Shown: positions 17,200-25,187 of the stretch, piece after piece | Layout of the letters: each line of letters starts with the position of its first letter | Numbering within the stretch: position 1 is the stretch's first letter | NCBI GenBank assembly: GCA_041392125.1 | Contig: JAWKMR010000015.1 | Location: 1 to 35,582 of the forward strand | DNA length: 35,582 nt | Origin: Halomarinibacterium sp041392125 | GTDB taxonomy: Bacteria; Bacteroidota; Bacteroidia; Flavobacteriales; Flavobacteriaceae | Reading direction: 5' to 3' | Position numbers and translations under genes: made by a program | The notes under the pieces: model-generated | The model's input: only the letters and a program-made list of their open reading frames with translations | Databases searched by the model: none | Told to the model about the DNA's origin: nothing

Positions 17200-17207
17200 T
17201 AAGTTTG
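17200..17207 (+). promoter_or_regulatory. Putative -7 box (TAAGTTTG) for the DUF2059 gene
   Basis: TAAGTTTG is an exact TAnnTTTG match, 33 bases before the ATG at 17240. A possible -33 TTG lies at 17175-17177, with 22 bases between. It is separated by one base from a minus-strand box. Confidence 0.5.
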
Positions 17208-17208
17208 G

Positions 17209-17216
17209 CAAACATA
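17209..17216 (-). promoter_or_regulatory. Putative -7 box for the metalloprotease gene
   Basis: Plus-strand CAAACATA is TATGTTTG on the minus strand, an exact TAnnTTTG match, 23 bases from the ATG at 17186. A second possible minus-strand box, CAAAAATA, lies at 17230-17237. Confidence 0.45.
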
Positions 17217-17239
17217 ACCTATATAATTTCAAAAATAAA

Positions 17240-17776
17240 ATGAAGGCTACTTTTTTAACGATATTTTTGTTTGTTTGTTTTTCCGGATTTTCACAAATAG
17301 ATGATTTTCAAAAAGAAATCATCGACTTTTTAGATATTAATGGCACCCGCGAACAATACAGTATTGCTTTTTATGAAGTGTTCCCCATCTTGGAGCGTAA
17401 TTTTAAGGACAGAGAAATTCCTGAAGAAGCTTGGGAGGAACTCAAAAATGACGAAGAAACCCAAATAGATGCTGCTGTTTCTCAACTTACATTTGCCTAT
17501 CGTAAGTATTTTACTCGAGAGGATATTGCCAAAATGTATGACTTTTACAGTTCGAAAGTGGGGCAGAAAGTGGTTGCTGAAAGGCCTTTAAACGAAAAAG
17601 AAAATACCGAATTTCAAAGCTATTTGAAAAGTGATGTTTCCTTAAAGTTTGAAAAAAACCGAAAAGAACTTACTAAAGACATGGAGAAGATTACTGCCGA
17701 ATGGCGCAAAGACCTTATGGGAACCAAAATTAAACAATTGGTTAAAGGCGGTTATTTTACTACCCAGCAACAGTAA
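17240..17776 (+). CDS. Exported DUF2059-type protein
   Basis: The 178-residue protein has a signal peptide (about residues 1-18, ending CFSGFSQ). The segment FAYRKYFTREDIAKMYDFYSSKVGQK is typical of DUF2059, a helical domain found in many exported proteins of Gram-negative bacteria, with no established biochemical role. An upstream in-frame ATG at 17177 would overlap the divergent gene and put a polar stretch before the signal peptide, so I chose the ATG at 17240. It overlaps the convergent methyltransferase gene by 17 bases. Confidence 0.8.
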   Translation: MKATFLTIFLFVCFSGFSQIDDFQKEIIDFLDINGTREQYSIAFYEVFPILERNFKDREIPEEAWEELKNDEETQIDAAVSQLTFAYRKYFTREDIAKMYDFYSSKVGQKVVAERPLNEKENTEFQSYLKSDVSLKFEKNRKELTKDMEKITAEWRKDLMGTKIKQLVKGGYFTTQQQ

Positions 17777-18467
17777 GTTTCGCCAAATAATCGAAATTTT
17801 CCCCTTCATAAATGGTTTCAAAGTTGAAACCATTTTTTGTTGCCAACTCTTCAAAACGAATCGGATCTAAGTACAACCAAGGAAAAGGCTCGCTTTCTTC
17901 ACCTTTGTATTTCATGGTAAATTCCAATTCGCCATAATAGTGGTTTGCCGGCACCCAAATACCCCCTTCTTCCGAAGTGTCATACATATATTGCAAGTCG
18001 GAAGAATCGATTAATAGTTGTCCGTTGGGTTGTAACAATGTTTTTAAGTGCTGCAAATATTGAGAGACTTGGTCAATCGTTTCAAAAATACCGGTACCAT
18101 TCATAAGAAGTAAAATAGTGTCGAATTTTTCATCGGAAAAATCTAATAGTGAAACCTGTTTTACCTTTGAAACACCCCTTAGTTTTGTAACTTCCACAGC
18201 CCCTTTGGAAGTATCGATAGCAGTTACTTGTAATCCTTTGCTTTGAAGCCATAAGCTATGACTTCCACTTCCGCAGCCTACATCCAATATGTTTCCTTTG
18301 GTTAGTTGCAATGCTTTTTGTTCTAAAGGCGGCATTGTTGAAAAGTTTCGGAAAAGATAGGGTAACGGTAGCTCGTCTTCATCACTAATGTTGGTTTCGG
18401 TGATGATATCATCGGTATAATTTCCGTGGAAATAATCCAATAGTGCCTTTCCTAAAATATCTTTCAT
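17760..18467 (-). CDS. Class I SAM-dependent methyltransferase
   Basis: The 235-residue protein has the SAM-binding motif NILDVGCGSGSHSLWL, then TAIDTS (motif II acidic residue) and DTILLLMNGTGIFE (post-motif region). The substrate is unknown; no acceptor motif is diagnostic. The open frame extends upstream without an ATG that fits the fold, so I chose the ATG at 18467, just before the conserved KDILGKALLDYFHGNY start. It is divergent from the Cys-cluster protein, with 44 bases between starts. It overlaps the convergent DUF2059 gene by 17 bases. Confidence 0.87.
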   Translation of the reverse strand: MKDILGKALLDYFHGNYTDDIITETNISDEDELPLPYLFRNFSTMPPLEQKALQLTKGNILDVGCGSGSHSLWLQSKGLQVTAIDTSKGAVEVTKLRGVSKVKQVSLLDFSDEKFDTILLLMNGTGIFETIDQVSQYLQHLKTLLQPNGQLLIDSSDLQYMYDTSEEGGIWVPANHYYGELEFTMKYKGEESEPFPWLYLDPIRFEELATKNGFNFETIYEGENFDYLAKLTVAG

Positions 18468-18511
18468 TTCAAATAGAATAATTATTTTTACCCAAGACCC
18501 AAGACCAACTA

Positions 18512-19006
18512 ATGGATGAAATTTTAAAACAACTTCCACAGCGTGCCAAAGATACGTATAACGAAAACAAAAAATTCTTTGCCAAGCTGAAGAAAAAAAC
18601 ACCCAAAAATTTAGATGCCTTAATGGTGGAATTGCACGAAGTCGAGTTTCAAAAAACCGATTGCCTCACCTGTGCCAATTGCTGTAAAACGACGGGTCCT
18701 TTGTTTACAGATAAAGATGTGGAGCGTATTGCCAAGCATTTTAGGTTGAAACCCCAGCAGTTTATTGAAACCTATTTACGAGTGGATGAGGAAAACGATT
18801 ATGTACTGCAGAGTGTACCATGTACTTTTTTAGGAGCAGATAATGAGTGTAGTATTTATGAGGTGCGCCCAAAAGCGTGTAGAGAGTTTCCGCATAGCGA
18901 CCGAAAAAAATTTCAGCAAATAACACATTTAACCTTGAAGAATGTAGCTATTTGCCCGGCTGCGTTTAACATTGTGGAAGAGATGAAGAAACGAATTGGA
19001 ATATAA
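18512..19006 (+). CDS. YkgJ family cysteine-cluster protein
   Basis: The 164-residue cytoplasmic protein has the cluster motif CLTCANCC, a C-x2-C-x2-CC arrangement, followed by conserved Cys in VPCTFLGADNECSIYEVRPKAC and a late Cys in AICPAAF. This is the YkgJ/UPF0153 pattern, thought to bind zinc or an iron-sulphur cluster. Its function is not established. N-terminal residues 1-45 form a charged helix. Start is the ATG that gives the normal family length. It is divergent from the methyltransferase; the shared 44-base region has only a near match to a -7 box (TATTTTTA at 18483-18490). Confidence 0.88.
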   Translation: MDEILKQLPQRAKDTYNENKKFFAKLKKKTPKNLDALMVELHEVEFQKTDCLTCANCCKTTGPLFTDKDVERIAKHFRLKPQQFIETYLRVDEENDYVLQSVPCTFLGADNECSIYEVRPKACREFPHSDRKKFQQITHLTLKNVAICPAAFNIVEEMKKRIGI

Positions 19007-19013
19007 CTTTTTG

Positions 19014-19021
19014 TATCTTTA
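19014..19021 (+). promoter_or_regulatory. Possible -7 box (TATCTTTA)
   Basis: TATCTTTA, a one-base variant of TAnnTTTG, lies 39 bases before the ATG at 19060, with TTG at 18996-18998. The spacing is short, so this is weak. Confidence 0.3.
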
Positions 19022-19059
19022 AAAGAAAATTCCAAAAGGTCGTTTTTATAATTCAGAAA

Positions 19060-19995
19060 ATGAAAAAGCATTTTAAAATCTTTTTTCTTTTAACAGGATT
19101 CCTTTTGCATGGACAGCCACACCAAGGAATCTTATTGAATAAAAAAAATCCAGATACAATTATTGATATACCCGATCCCAATTTTAAAAATGCCTTGGTT
19201 AATTTCCCTGTGGTAGATACTACCGGAAATGGACTGGGCGATAGTGTAGCCGATCTTAACGGAGATGGGGAAATTCAATTAAGTGAAGCAGAAGCCGTCG
19301 CAGGGCTCATTGTTTCGTATTATGAAATTACATCTTTAGAGGGGATTCAGTATTTTGTGAATTTGGAAACCTTAAAATCCCGAAGTAATTTTCACACTAC
19401 TATTAACCTTTCCCAAAATATAAAACTAAAGTGGCTGCATGTAGAATCTACTCCTTTAGAAGCCTTGGATCTTTCTAATAATCCTTTATTGGAAAGGGTA
19501 TGGGTCTATCAAAACCAATTAACCTCGCTAGATATGTCAAATAACCCAAATCTGCAATCCTTACGGGTGTATGCCAATCCGCTTTTTGAGTTAAACATTA
19601 AAAATGGGAATAATCAACAGATGGATAATTTTTTGGCCTACAGTAACCCAAATTTGAATTGCATTAAAGTGGACGATGTAGAATTTGCCAATGCCAATCC
19701 CAACTGGATAAAAGATGAGCACACAACCTATGATGAGGAGTGTATTTTAAATGCTTCTGAATTTGCAATAGAAAACGAAATTAGTATCTACCCGAACCCC
19801 GCAGTTGAAATTCTTCACATACAAACAAATCGGGAGCCCTATTTGCTGGAAGTATTTGATGTTTCAGGAAAAAAAGTAGTTTCCAAATGGAATAATTTGA
19901 AAGGATTACTTGTAAATAATTTTGAAAAAGGGTTATATTTTATAACGCTCTATTTTGCTGATGGGACAGTTATAAAACCATTCATTAAGGAATAA
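19060..19995 (+). CDS. Secreted leucine-rich-repeat protein with T9SS sorting domain
   Basis: The 311-residue protein has a signal peptide (about residues 1-18), then IPDPNFKNAL and a complete EF-hand-like loop D65-x-N67-x-D69-G-E71 to E76 in the segment DLNGDGEIQLSEAE. It continues with four to five short leucine-rich repeats, for example LEALDLSNNPLLERVWVYQ and LTSLDMSNNPNLQSLRVY. The C-terminal 75 residues (from EISIYPNPAVEILHI) form a type A sorting domain of the Bacteroidota type IX secretion system. It is therefore expected to cross the outer membrane and be surface attached or released. Binding partner unknown. It ends 4 bases from a convergent gene. Confidence 0.88.
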   Translation: MKKHFKIFFLLTGFLLHGQPHQGILLNKKNPDTIIDIPDPNFKNALVNFPVVDTTGNGLGDSVADLNGDGEIQLSEAEAVAGLIVSYYEITSLEGIQYFVNLETLKSRSNFHTTINLSQNIKLKWLHVESTPLEALDLSNNPLLERVWVYQNQLTSLDMSNNPNLQSLRVYANPLFELNIKNGNNQQMDNFLAYSNPNLNCIKVDDVEFANANPNWIKDEHTTYDEECILNASEFAIENEISIYPNPAVEILHIQTNREPYLLEVFDVSGKKVVSKWNNLKGLLVNNFEKGLYFITLYFADGTVIKPFIKE

Positions 19996-19999
19996 AATC

Positions 20000-21250
20000 T
20001 TACTCATATAGTACATACTTTTCTCGAATCTTTTTAAATTGTTCCAATTCGGGTTTCCAGCTTTCCGAAATTTCTTTGGAAGAAAGACCTGCTTCAATCT
20101 GTTCCTGCAATTTAGAAGTTCCCGCATGAGCTGTAAAATTTTTGGTATTAAAAAAATCCTCTTTTTTTGAATAATTGTGGTAAGCCTCAATGATCCAGGT
20201 AAGGTCTATTTTGTCTAAGTGTGGGGTATTCCGAAGATCCAATCCGTTGCACAAAATTCCTTTAAACTTTGGGTTGCTTGAGCCAAAATTGGGTTGTGGG
20301 GTATAGGTAAAAGGGTACTTTTCTTTCGGTAAATACGGCGAGCCAATTACTTGAAATTGCATCTCTGTGCCACGACCTGCGTTGAGATTAGTGCCTTCCA
20401 ACAACCCTAAACTTGGGTATAAATTAATCGCTATATCGTTGGGTAAATTGGGGGAAGGACGAACAGGTAACGAATACGACATTTGGTGCGTATAATTTTT
20501 AACAGGAATCACGGTTAAGTCACATTGCATTTTGTCTTTCAACCAACCTTCGCCATTAATCATTTGGGCATATTCCCCAATGGTCATTCCGTACACTAAA
20601 GGCACGGGATGTAACCCTAAAAACCCGGTATTTGCAGGTTCCATCATAGGGCCATCTATATAATGTGCATTGGGATTGGGACGGTCCAAAACAATAAGGG
20701 GAATATTCGCCTCGGCGCAGGCTTCCATCACATAATGCAGTGTTGAAAGGTAGGTGTAGAAACGTACCCCTACATCTTGAATGTCAAAAACCATGACGTC
20801 CAATTCCTGCATTTGTTCGGGAGTGGGTTTTCGGTTTTTGCCATGGAGTGAAAATATGGGCAATCCCGTTTTGGTGTCTTTACCGTCTTTTACCTCGGCG
20901 CCCGCATCGGCAGTACCCCGAAAACCGTGTTCGGGTGAGAATATTTTTTCGAGGGCAATGCCCTGAGATAATAGAAAGTCAACCAAATGAAGGGTATCTT
21001 TAGTAATGGAAGTTTGGTTACCGACAACCCCTGTTTTTTTTCCAATTAGTAATTTTTTGTATTCAGAAAATTGATTGGCACCAACCATAATTTCAGCATC
21101 TTTTACTTCAAGCTCGGTTAGCAAGCCCTCTATTTTCTCTATTCTCTGCTCTATTTTCTCTTCCTTATTCTGACTTCCGCACGAAAAACAAATTAGCATC
21201 GTTAATGGAAGAACAATTAATAATGTATTTTTGACAAAAGAAAACCGCAT
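20000..21250 (-). CDS. DUF1343 / NamZ-type exo-beta-N-acetylmuramidase lipoprotein
   Basis: The 416-residue protein has a lipoprotein signal peptide ending MLICFSC (C24 lipidated). The body matches DUF1343 (YbbC/NamZ): KKTGVVGNQTS, FSPEHGFRGTADAGAEV, FDIQDVGVRFYTYLSTL, LDRPNPN and GLLEGTNLNAGRGTEMQF are family blocks. NamZ from Bacillus removes terminal N-acetylmuramic acid from peptidoglycan fragments, so a role in cell-wall recycling in the periplasm is likely. The start codon lies only 8 bases from the divergent permease GTG, so each gene's promoter must lie inside the other gene. Confidence 0.9.
   Translation of the reverse strand: MRFSFVKNTLLIVLPLTMLICFSCGSQNKEEKIEQRIEKIEGLLTELEVKDAEIMVGANQFSEYKKLLIGKKTGVVGNQTSITKDTLHLVDFLLSQGIALEKIFSPEHGFRGTADAGAEVKDGKDTKTGLPIFSLHGKNRKPTPEQMQELDVMVFDIQDVGVRFYTYLSTLHYVMEACAEANIPLIVLDRPNPNAHYIDGPMMEPANTGFLGLHPVPLVYGMTIGEYAQMINGEGWLKDKMQCDLTVIPVKNYTHQMSYSLPVRPSPNLPNDIAINLYPSLGLLEGTNLNAGRGTEMQFQVIGSPYLPKEKYPFTYTPQPNFGSSNPKFKGILCNGLDLRNTPHLDKIDLTWIIEAYHNYSKKEDFFNTKNFTAHAGTSKLQEQIEAGLSSKEISESWKPELEQFKKIREKYVLYE
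21226..21233 (+). promoter_or_regulatory. Putative -7 box (TATTTTTG) for the permease gene
   Basis: TATTTTTG is an exact TAnnTTTG match on the plus strand, 26 bases before the GTG at 21259. It lies inside the signal-peptide codons of the divergent DUF1343 gene. Confidence 0.4.
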
Positions 21251-21258
21251 AACTACCT

Positions 21259-22494
21259 GTGAATTTCGAATTTTTTACTGCCCGACGCATCATCGCTTCG
21301 AAGGATTATAAAAGTAGTGTTTCGGCGCCAATTATAAAAATTGCCATTACAGCTATTGCTTTGGGAGTGGTAATTATGCTTATATCTATTGCTACGGGGG
21401 TAGGATTGCAAAAAAAAATTCGTGAAAAAGTTTCGGCGTTTAATGGCGATATACTTATCTCTAATTTTGATACCAACACCAGTGACGATTCACAAATTCC
21501 CATATCTAAAAACCAGGAATTTTATCCGGAATTTACTTCCGTAAAAGGAATTAAACATATTCAGGTTTCAGCTTCCAAAGGAGGGATCATTCGAACCGAA
21601 ACCGATTTTGAAGGAGTGGTTGTAAAAGGGGTGGGGGCCGATTATAACTGGCAATATTTTGAAGAATATTTGGTGGAAGGCCGCCTTCCCAATGTTTCAG
21701 AAAATCTTAATAACGAAGCCCTTATTTCTTCGTATCTCGCTAATAGACTGCAACTTCATTTGGAAGATAAAGTAGCCACCTATTTTATTCAGCAGGATAG
21801 TGTGAATAAAGTGAGAACTCGGGGTTTTACGCTGGTGGGTATTTATGATAGTGGTTTCCAGGAATTTGATGAGCAATTTATGGTAACAGATATTAGGCAT
21901 ATTCAGCGCTTAAATAAATGGAAAGACGATGAAGTAGGCTCTTTTGAAGTGTTTGTGGAAGATTTCAACAAAATTCAACAAATAGGAAATGAAGTGTACG
22001 ACAATACTCCCAGCACGTTGGATTCTATTACCATTCGCGATAAATATTATTCCATTTTTGAATGGATTGACCTCTTCGATTTTAATATTATTCTTATTAT
22101 AGGGATTATGATTCTTATTGCAGGAATTAATATGATTACTGCTCTTTTGGTGCTTATTTTGGAACGCACCCAAATGATAGGCATTTTGAAAGCCTTGGGG
22201 AGCCATGACTGGAGTATCCGTAAAATTTTTTTGTACAACGCTGCCTATATTATTTCTTTGGGCTTACTCTTTGGAAATGTGATTGGCGTAGGGTTGTTAT
22301 TTCTTCAGAAATATGGAAAATTCATCACCCTCGATCCTCAAACGTATTATGTTACCGAAGCCCCGGTATATATTGATTTTGGATATGTTTTGCTTTTGAA
22401 TATAGGAACCCTGTTCCTTTGTTTATTGATGCTATTGGGGCCATCGTATTTGGTTTCTAAAATTACCCCGGTAAAGGCAATTCGGTTTCAGTAA
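21259..22494 (+). CDS. ABC transporter permease, LolC/LolE-like
   Basis: The 411-residue protein has one membrane segment near residues 25-45, a large periplasmic domain (about 50-265), and three C-terminal segments, the MacB/FtsX-superfamily topology. The N-terminus NFEFFTARRIIASKDYKS and the segment ERTQMIGILKALGSHDWSIRKIF are typical of lipoprotein-releasing or related permeases. The start is GTG; the length and N-terminus fit this start and no upstream ATG is possible because only 8 bases separate it from the divergent gene. It lacks an adjacent ATPase, so its partner lies elsewhere. It may move lipoproteins from the inner membrane; this is inferred from family. Confidence 0.85.
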   Translation: MNFEFFTARRIIASKDYKSSVSAPIIKIAITAIALGVVIMLISIATGVGLQKKIREKVSAFNGDILISNFDTNTSDDSQIPISKNQEFYPEFTSVKGIKHIQVSASKGGIIRTETDFEGVVVKGVGADYNWQYFEEYLVEGRLPNVSENLNNEALISSYLANRLQLHLEDKVATYFIQQDSVNKVRTRGFTLVGIYDSGFQEFDEQFMVTDIRHIQRLNKWKDDEVGSFEVFVEDFNKIQQIGNEVYDNTPSTLDSITIRDKYYSIFEWIDLFDFNIILIIGIMILIAGINMITALLVLILERTQMIGILKALGSHDWSIRKIFLYNAAYIISLGLLFGNVIGVGLLFLQKYGKFITLDPQTYYVTEAPVYIDFGYVLLLNIGTLFLCLLMLLGPSYLVSKITPVKAIRFQ

Positions 22495-22541
22495 TATACT
22501 ATTTTCCCGGGTCTCATATCTCTTTTCTCTAATCTGTTTTG

Positions 22542-22549
22542 TACTTTTG
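22542..22549 (+). promoter_or_regulatory. Putative -7 box (TACTTTTG)
   Basis: TACTTTTG is an exact TAnnTTTG match, 27 bases before the ATG at 22569. No clear -33 TTG is seen. Confidence 0.5.
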
Positions 22550-22568
22550 CCCCGCTTTAAAAGACACT

Positions 22569-23549
22569 ATGAAATACGCGAAAAACATTTTAGAAACTAT
22601 AGGCAATACCCCGTTAGTAAAAATTAATAAACTAGCAGCAGAGTTACCTTGTTTGGTACTTGCTAAGTACGAAACCTTTAACCCGGGCAATTCGGTAAAA
22701 GACCGAATGGCGCTCAAAATGATTGAAGATGCAGAAGCCGATGGGCGTTTAAAACCCGGTGGAACCATTGTAGAAGGAACCAGTGGAAATACCGGAATGG
22801 GACTGGCTTTGGCCGCCATTGTGAAAGGCTATAAAATGATTTGCGTTACTACCGATAAACAAAGCAAAGAGAAGGTAGATATTTTAAAAGCAGTGGGTAG
22901 CGAAGTATATGTGTGCCCTACCGATGTGGCTCCCGAAGACCCTCGTTCGTATTATTCTACGGCAAAGAGACTGGGAGAGGAAACTCCCAATGCTTGGTAT
23001 GTAAATCAGTACGACAACCCCAGTAATGCTGTGGCCCATTATGAAAGCACGGGTCCCGAAATTTGGAAACAAACCGATGGTAAAGTAACTCATTTTGTGG
23101 TGGGCGTGGGTACCGGAGGAACCATTAGTGGTGTGGGAAAATATTTAAAAGAGCAAAACCCAAACGTAAAAGTTTGGGGAATTGACACCTACGGCAGTGT
23201 CTTCAAAAAATACCATGAAACCGGTATTTTTGACGAAAAAGAAATCTATCCCTACGTCACTGAAGGTATTGGTGAGGATATTTTACCCAAAAATGTAGAT
23301 TTTTCTATTATTGATGGCTTTACTAAAGTTACCGATAAAGATGCGGCAATCTTTACGCAACGCCTTGCCAAAGAAGAGGGCATGTTTTTAGGAAACTCAG
23401 CAGGAGCAGCCATGAAAGGAGTCCTTCAGTTAAAAGAACATTTTACCGAAGACGATGTAATAGTAGTGTTATTTCATGACCACGGAAGCAGGTATGTTGG
23501 GAAAATGTATAATGATGATTGGATGCGGAAAATGGGGTATATTGATTAA
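22569..23549 (+). CDS. PLP-dependent cysteine synthase / cystathionine beta-synthase-like
   Basis: The 326-residue fold-type II PLP enzyme has the lysine motif NPGNSVKD (K44 Schiff base), TSGNTG (residues 71-76) that holds the substrate carboxylate, and the phosphate loop GVGTGGTISG (from 179). The segment CPTDVAPEDPRSYYSTAKRL resembles cystathionine beta-synthase rather than CysK, but the C-terminal CBS regulatory domains are absent. The enzyme therefore makes cysteine or cystathionine from serine derivatives. The ATG at 22569 gives the normal N-terminus; an upstream TTG at 22539 overlaps the promoter box and is rejected. It is followed by a terminator at 23570. Confidence 0.9.
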   Translation: MKYAKNILETIGNTPLVKINKLAAELPCLVLAKYETFNPGNSVKDRMALKMIEDAEADGRLKPGGTIVEGTSGNTGMGLALAAIVKGYKMICVTTDKQSKEKVDILKAVGSEVYVCPTDVAPEDPRSYYSTAKRLGEETPNAWYVNQYDNPSNAVAHYESTGPEIWKQTDGKVTHFVVGVGTGGTISGVGKYLKEQNPNVKVWGIDTYGSVFKKYHETGIFDEKEIYPYVTEGIGEDILPKNVDFSIIDGFTKVTDKDAAIFTQRLAKEEGMFLGNSAGAAMKGVLQLKEHFTEDDVIVVLFHDHGSRYVGKMYNDDWMRKMGYID

Positions 23550-23569
23550 TGAATAGAAATAAATTGATA

Positions 23570-23601
23570 AAAAAACCTTCCAAATTTCGGAAGGTTTTTT
23601 T
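23570..23601 (+). terminator. Intrinsic terminator
   Basis: AAAAAACCTTCC (23570-23581) pairs perfectly with GGAAGGTTTTTT (23589-23600) across a 7-base loop, and the T run follows. The symmetry would also work for transcripts on the other strand. It ends the cysteine-synthase gene. Confidence 0.93.
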
Positions 23602-23646
23602 ATTTTTAGGTTTCCGCAGCATAACTCCCCCCAATTGATAACTCTC

Positions 23647-24918
23647 ATGAAGGAGGATTTTCTTCATTATTTGTGGAAATTTCAAAAATTTTCGACGGTT
23701 AATTTATTTACCACCGATGAGAAACCTAGTAAGGTTATTAAGGTGGGTACCCACAACCATAATGCCGGTCCCGATTTTTTGATGGCGCAGATTGAAATTG
23801 ACGGACAACTATGGGTAGGCAATGTTGAAATTCATATAAAATCTTCCGATTGGTATGCCCATCAGCATGAAAAGGATACTCATTATGAAAATGTCATTTT
23901 ACATGTAGTTTGGGAATACGATGTCCCTATTTTCCGAAGGGATAATAGTGTCTTACAAACCCTTGAAATAAAAGAAATTGTTGAAAGAAATACGGTACAA
24001 AAGTATTATCAATTGTTTTCTGAAAAACAACAATTCATTCCATGTGAAAAAAGCTTTGGAGCAATAGATGATTTTATTTTCCAAAGCTGGTTATGGCGAT
24101 TGTTTGTAGAGCGACTTGAAAAAAAATCGGAAACTATTTTACAAGAATTAAAAGCATCACAAAACAATTGGGAGGCAGTTTTGTTTGTCGTATTGTGTAA
24201 AAACTTCGGACTCGCATTAAATGGAGATTCTTTTTACAGCGTTGCAAAATCTGTAGATTATTCCATCATTAAAAAGTGTGGCGCAAATGTGTTAAAACTG
24301 GAAGCTATATTGTATGGACAAGCAGGAATGCTGGAAATAGAAAAAATAGGAAAGTACTTTAGCATGCTCAAGGATAGTTTTGAATATTCAAAAACAATGT
24401 ATAAAATTTCAAATGAAGGGGTAATTTTCAGTAAATTTTTTAGGCTTCGTCCTCCTAACTTTCCTACTATACGATTGTCGCAATTGGCCGTTTTATGGAC
24501 TAGTAGACCACATATTTTTTCAGAAATAATGGAAGCAAAAACTAAAGAGGGCTACTATGAGTTGTTTAATGTAGCTGCAAGTGAATATTGGGATACCCAC
24601 TATAATTTTGAGATTTCTTCCTCGAAGCGGAAAAAAAGTATCACCAAAGGCTTTGTTGATTTGCTACTTATTAATGCTATTATTCCTTTAAAATTTGCTT
24701 ACGCTACACAGCAAGGGAAAGACATTACAGAGGAGCTTATCGATTTAGCATTATCGCTCCCTGTAGAAAATAATTCTATTATTTCAAAATTTCAAACCTT
24801 GCGGGATTTTGAAAACAGTGCTTGGCATAGCCAGTCGTTACTGCAATTAAAAAACGAATATTGTAGTAAACAAAGGTGTATGCAATGCGAATTGGGAAAT
24901 TTTATTTTAAAATCCTAA
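23647..24918 (+). CDS. DUF2851 family protein
   Basis: The 423-residue cytoplasmic protein matches the Bacteroidota DUF2851 family. Typical blocks are MKEDFLHYLWKFQKF at the start, GTHNHNAGPDFLMAQIEIDG, WVGNVEIHIKSSDWYAHQH, and a C-terminal pair of Cys-containing motifs CSKQRCMQCELGNFIL. The function is unknown; the C-x4-C-x2-C pattern could bind metal. The ATG at 23647 is preferred over an in-frame TTG at 23635 because it gives the conserved N-terminus. Confidence 0.88.
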   Translation: MKEDFLHYLWKFQKFSTVNLFTTDEKPSKVIKVGTHNHNAGPDFLMAQIEIDGQLWVGNVEIHIKSSDWYAHQHEKDTHYENVILHVVWEYDVPIFRRDNSVLQTLEIKEIVERNTVQKYYQLFSEKQQFIPCEKSFGAIDDFIFQSWLWRLFVERLEKKSETILQELKASQNNWEAVLFVVLCKNFGLALNGDSFYSVAKSVDYSIIKKCGANVLKLEAILYGQAGMLEIEKIGKYFSMLKDSFEYSKTMYKISNEGVIFSKFFRLRPPNFPTIRLSQLAVLWTSRPHIFSEIMEAKTKEGYYELFNVAASEYWDTHYNFEISSSKRKKSITKGFVDLLLINAIIPLKFAYATQQGKDITEELIDLALSLPVENNSIISKFQTLRDFENSAWHSQSLLQLKNEYCSKQRCMQCELGNFILKS

Positions 24919-24943
24919 GCTATTCTTATTCCTGAAAAATGTA

Positions 24944-24950
24944 GTAATTT
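24944..24950 (+). promoter_or_regulatory. Possible -7-like box (TAATTTG)
   Basis: TAATTTG is one base shorter than TAnnTTTG and lies 13 bases before the ATG at 24957. Weak. Confidence 0.25.
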
Positions 24951-24956
24951 GCATCC

Positions 24957-25187
24957 ATGCTTCAAATGGTTTACAATTTACGGCACTTTCTGGAGAAGCG
25001 GGGCTTTTATGTTAGCTCCCGTTTGGCAGAACGTTTGGGGATGCGTGCTAAAACGGTACGTCTGTCTTTTATTTATGTCACTTTTGCCACCTTTGGAGCT
25101 GGATTTGCATTGTACTTAGTATTGGCTTTTTGGCTTAAAATAAAAGATTTGGTCTACACCAAACGAAGTTCTGTTTTTGATTTATGA
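24957..25187 (+). CDS. Small PspC-domain membrane protein
   Basis: The 76-residue protein resembles PspC: a short basic N-terminal part, LAERLGMRAKTVRLSFIYVTF, then a membrane segment (about residues 40-62) and a short cytoplasmic tail. PspC proteins take part in envelope-stress responses in some bacteria, but here there is no pspA nearby. An ATG nine bases further on is a possible alternative start. The gene overlaps the potassium-channel gene by 4 bases (ATGA), so translation of the two is likely coupled. Confidence 0.8.
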   Translation: MLQMVYNLRHFLEKRGFYVSSRLAERLGMRAKTVRLSFIYVTFATFGAGFALYLVLAFWLKIKDLVYTKRSSVFDL

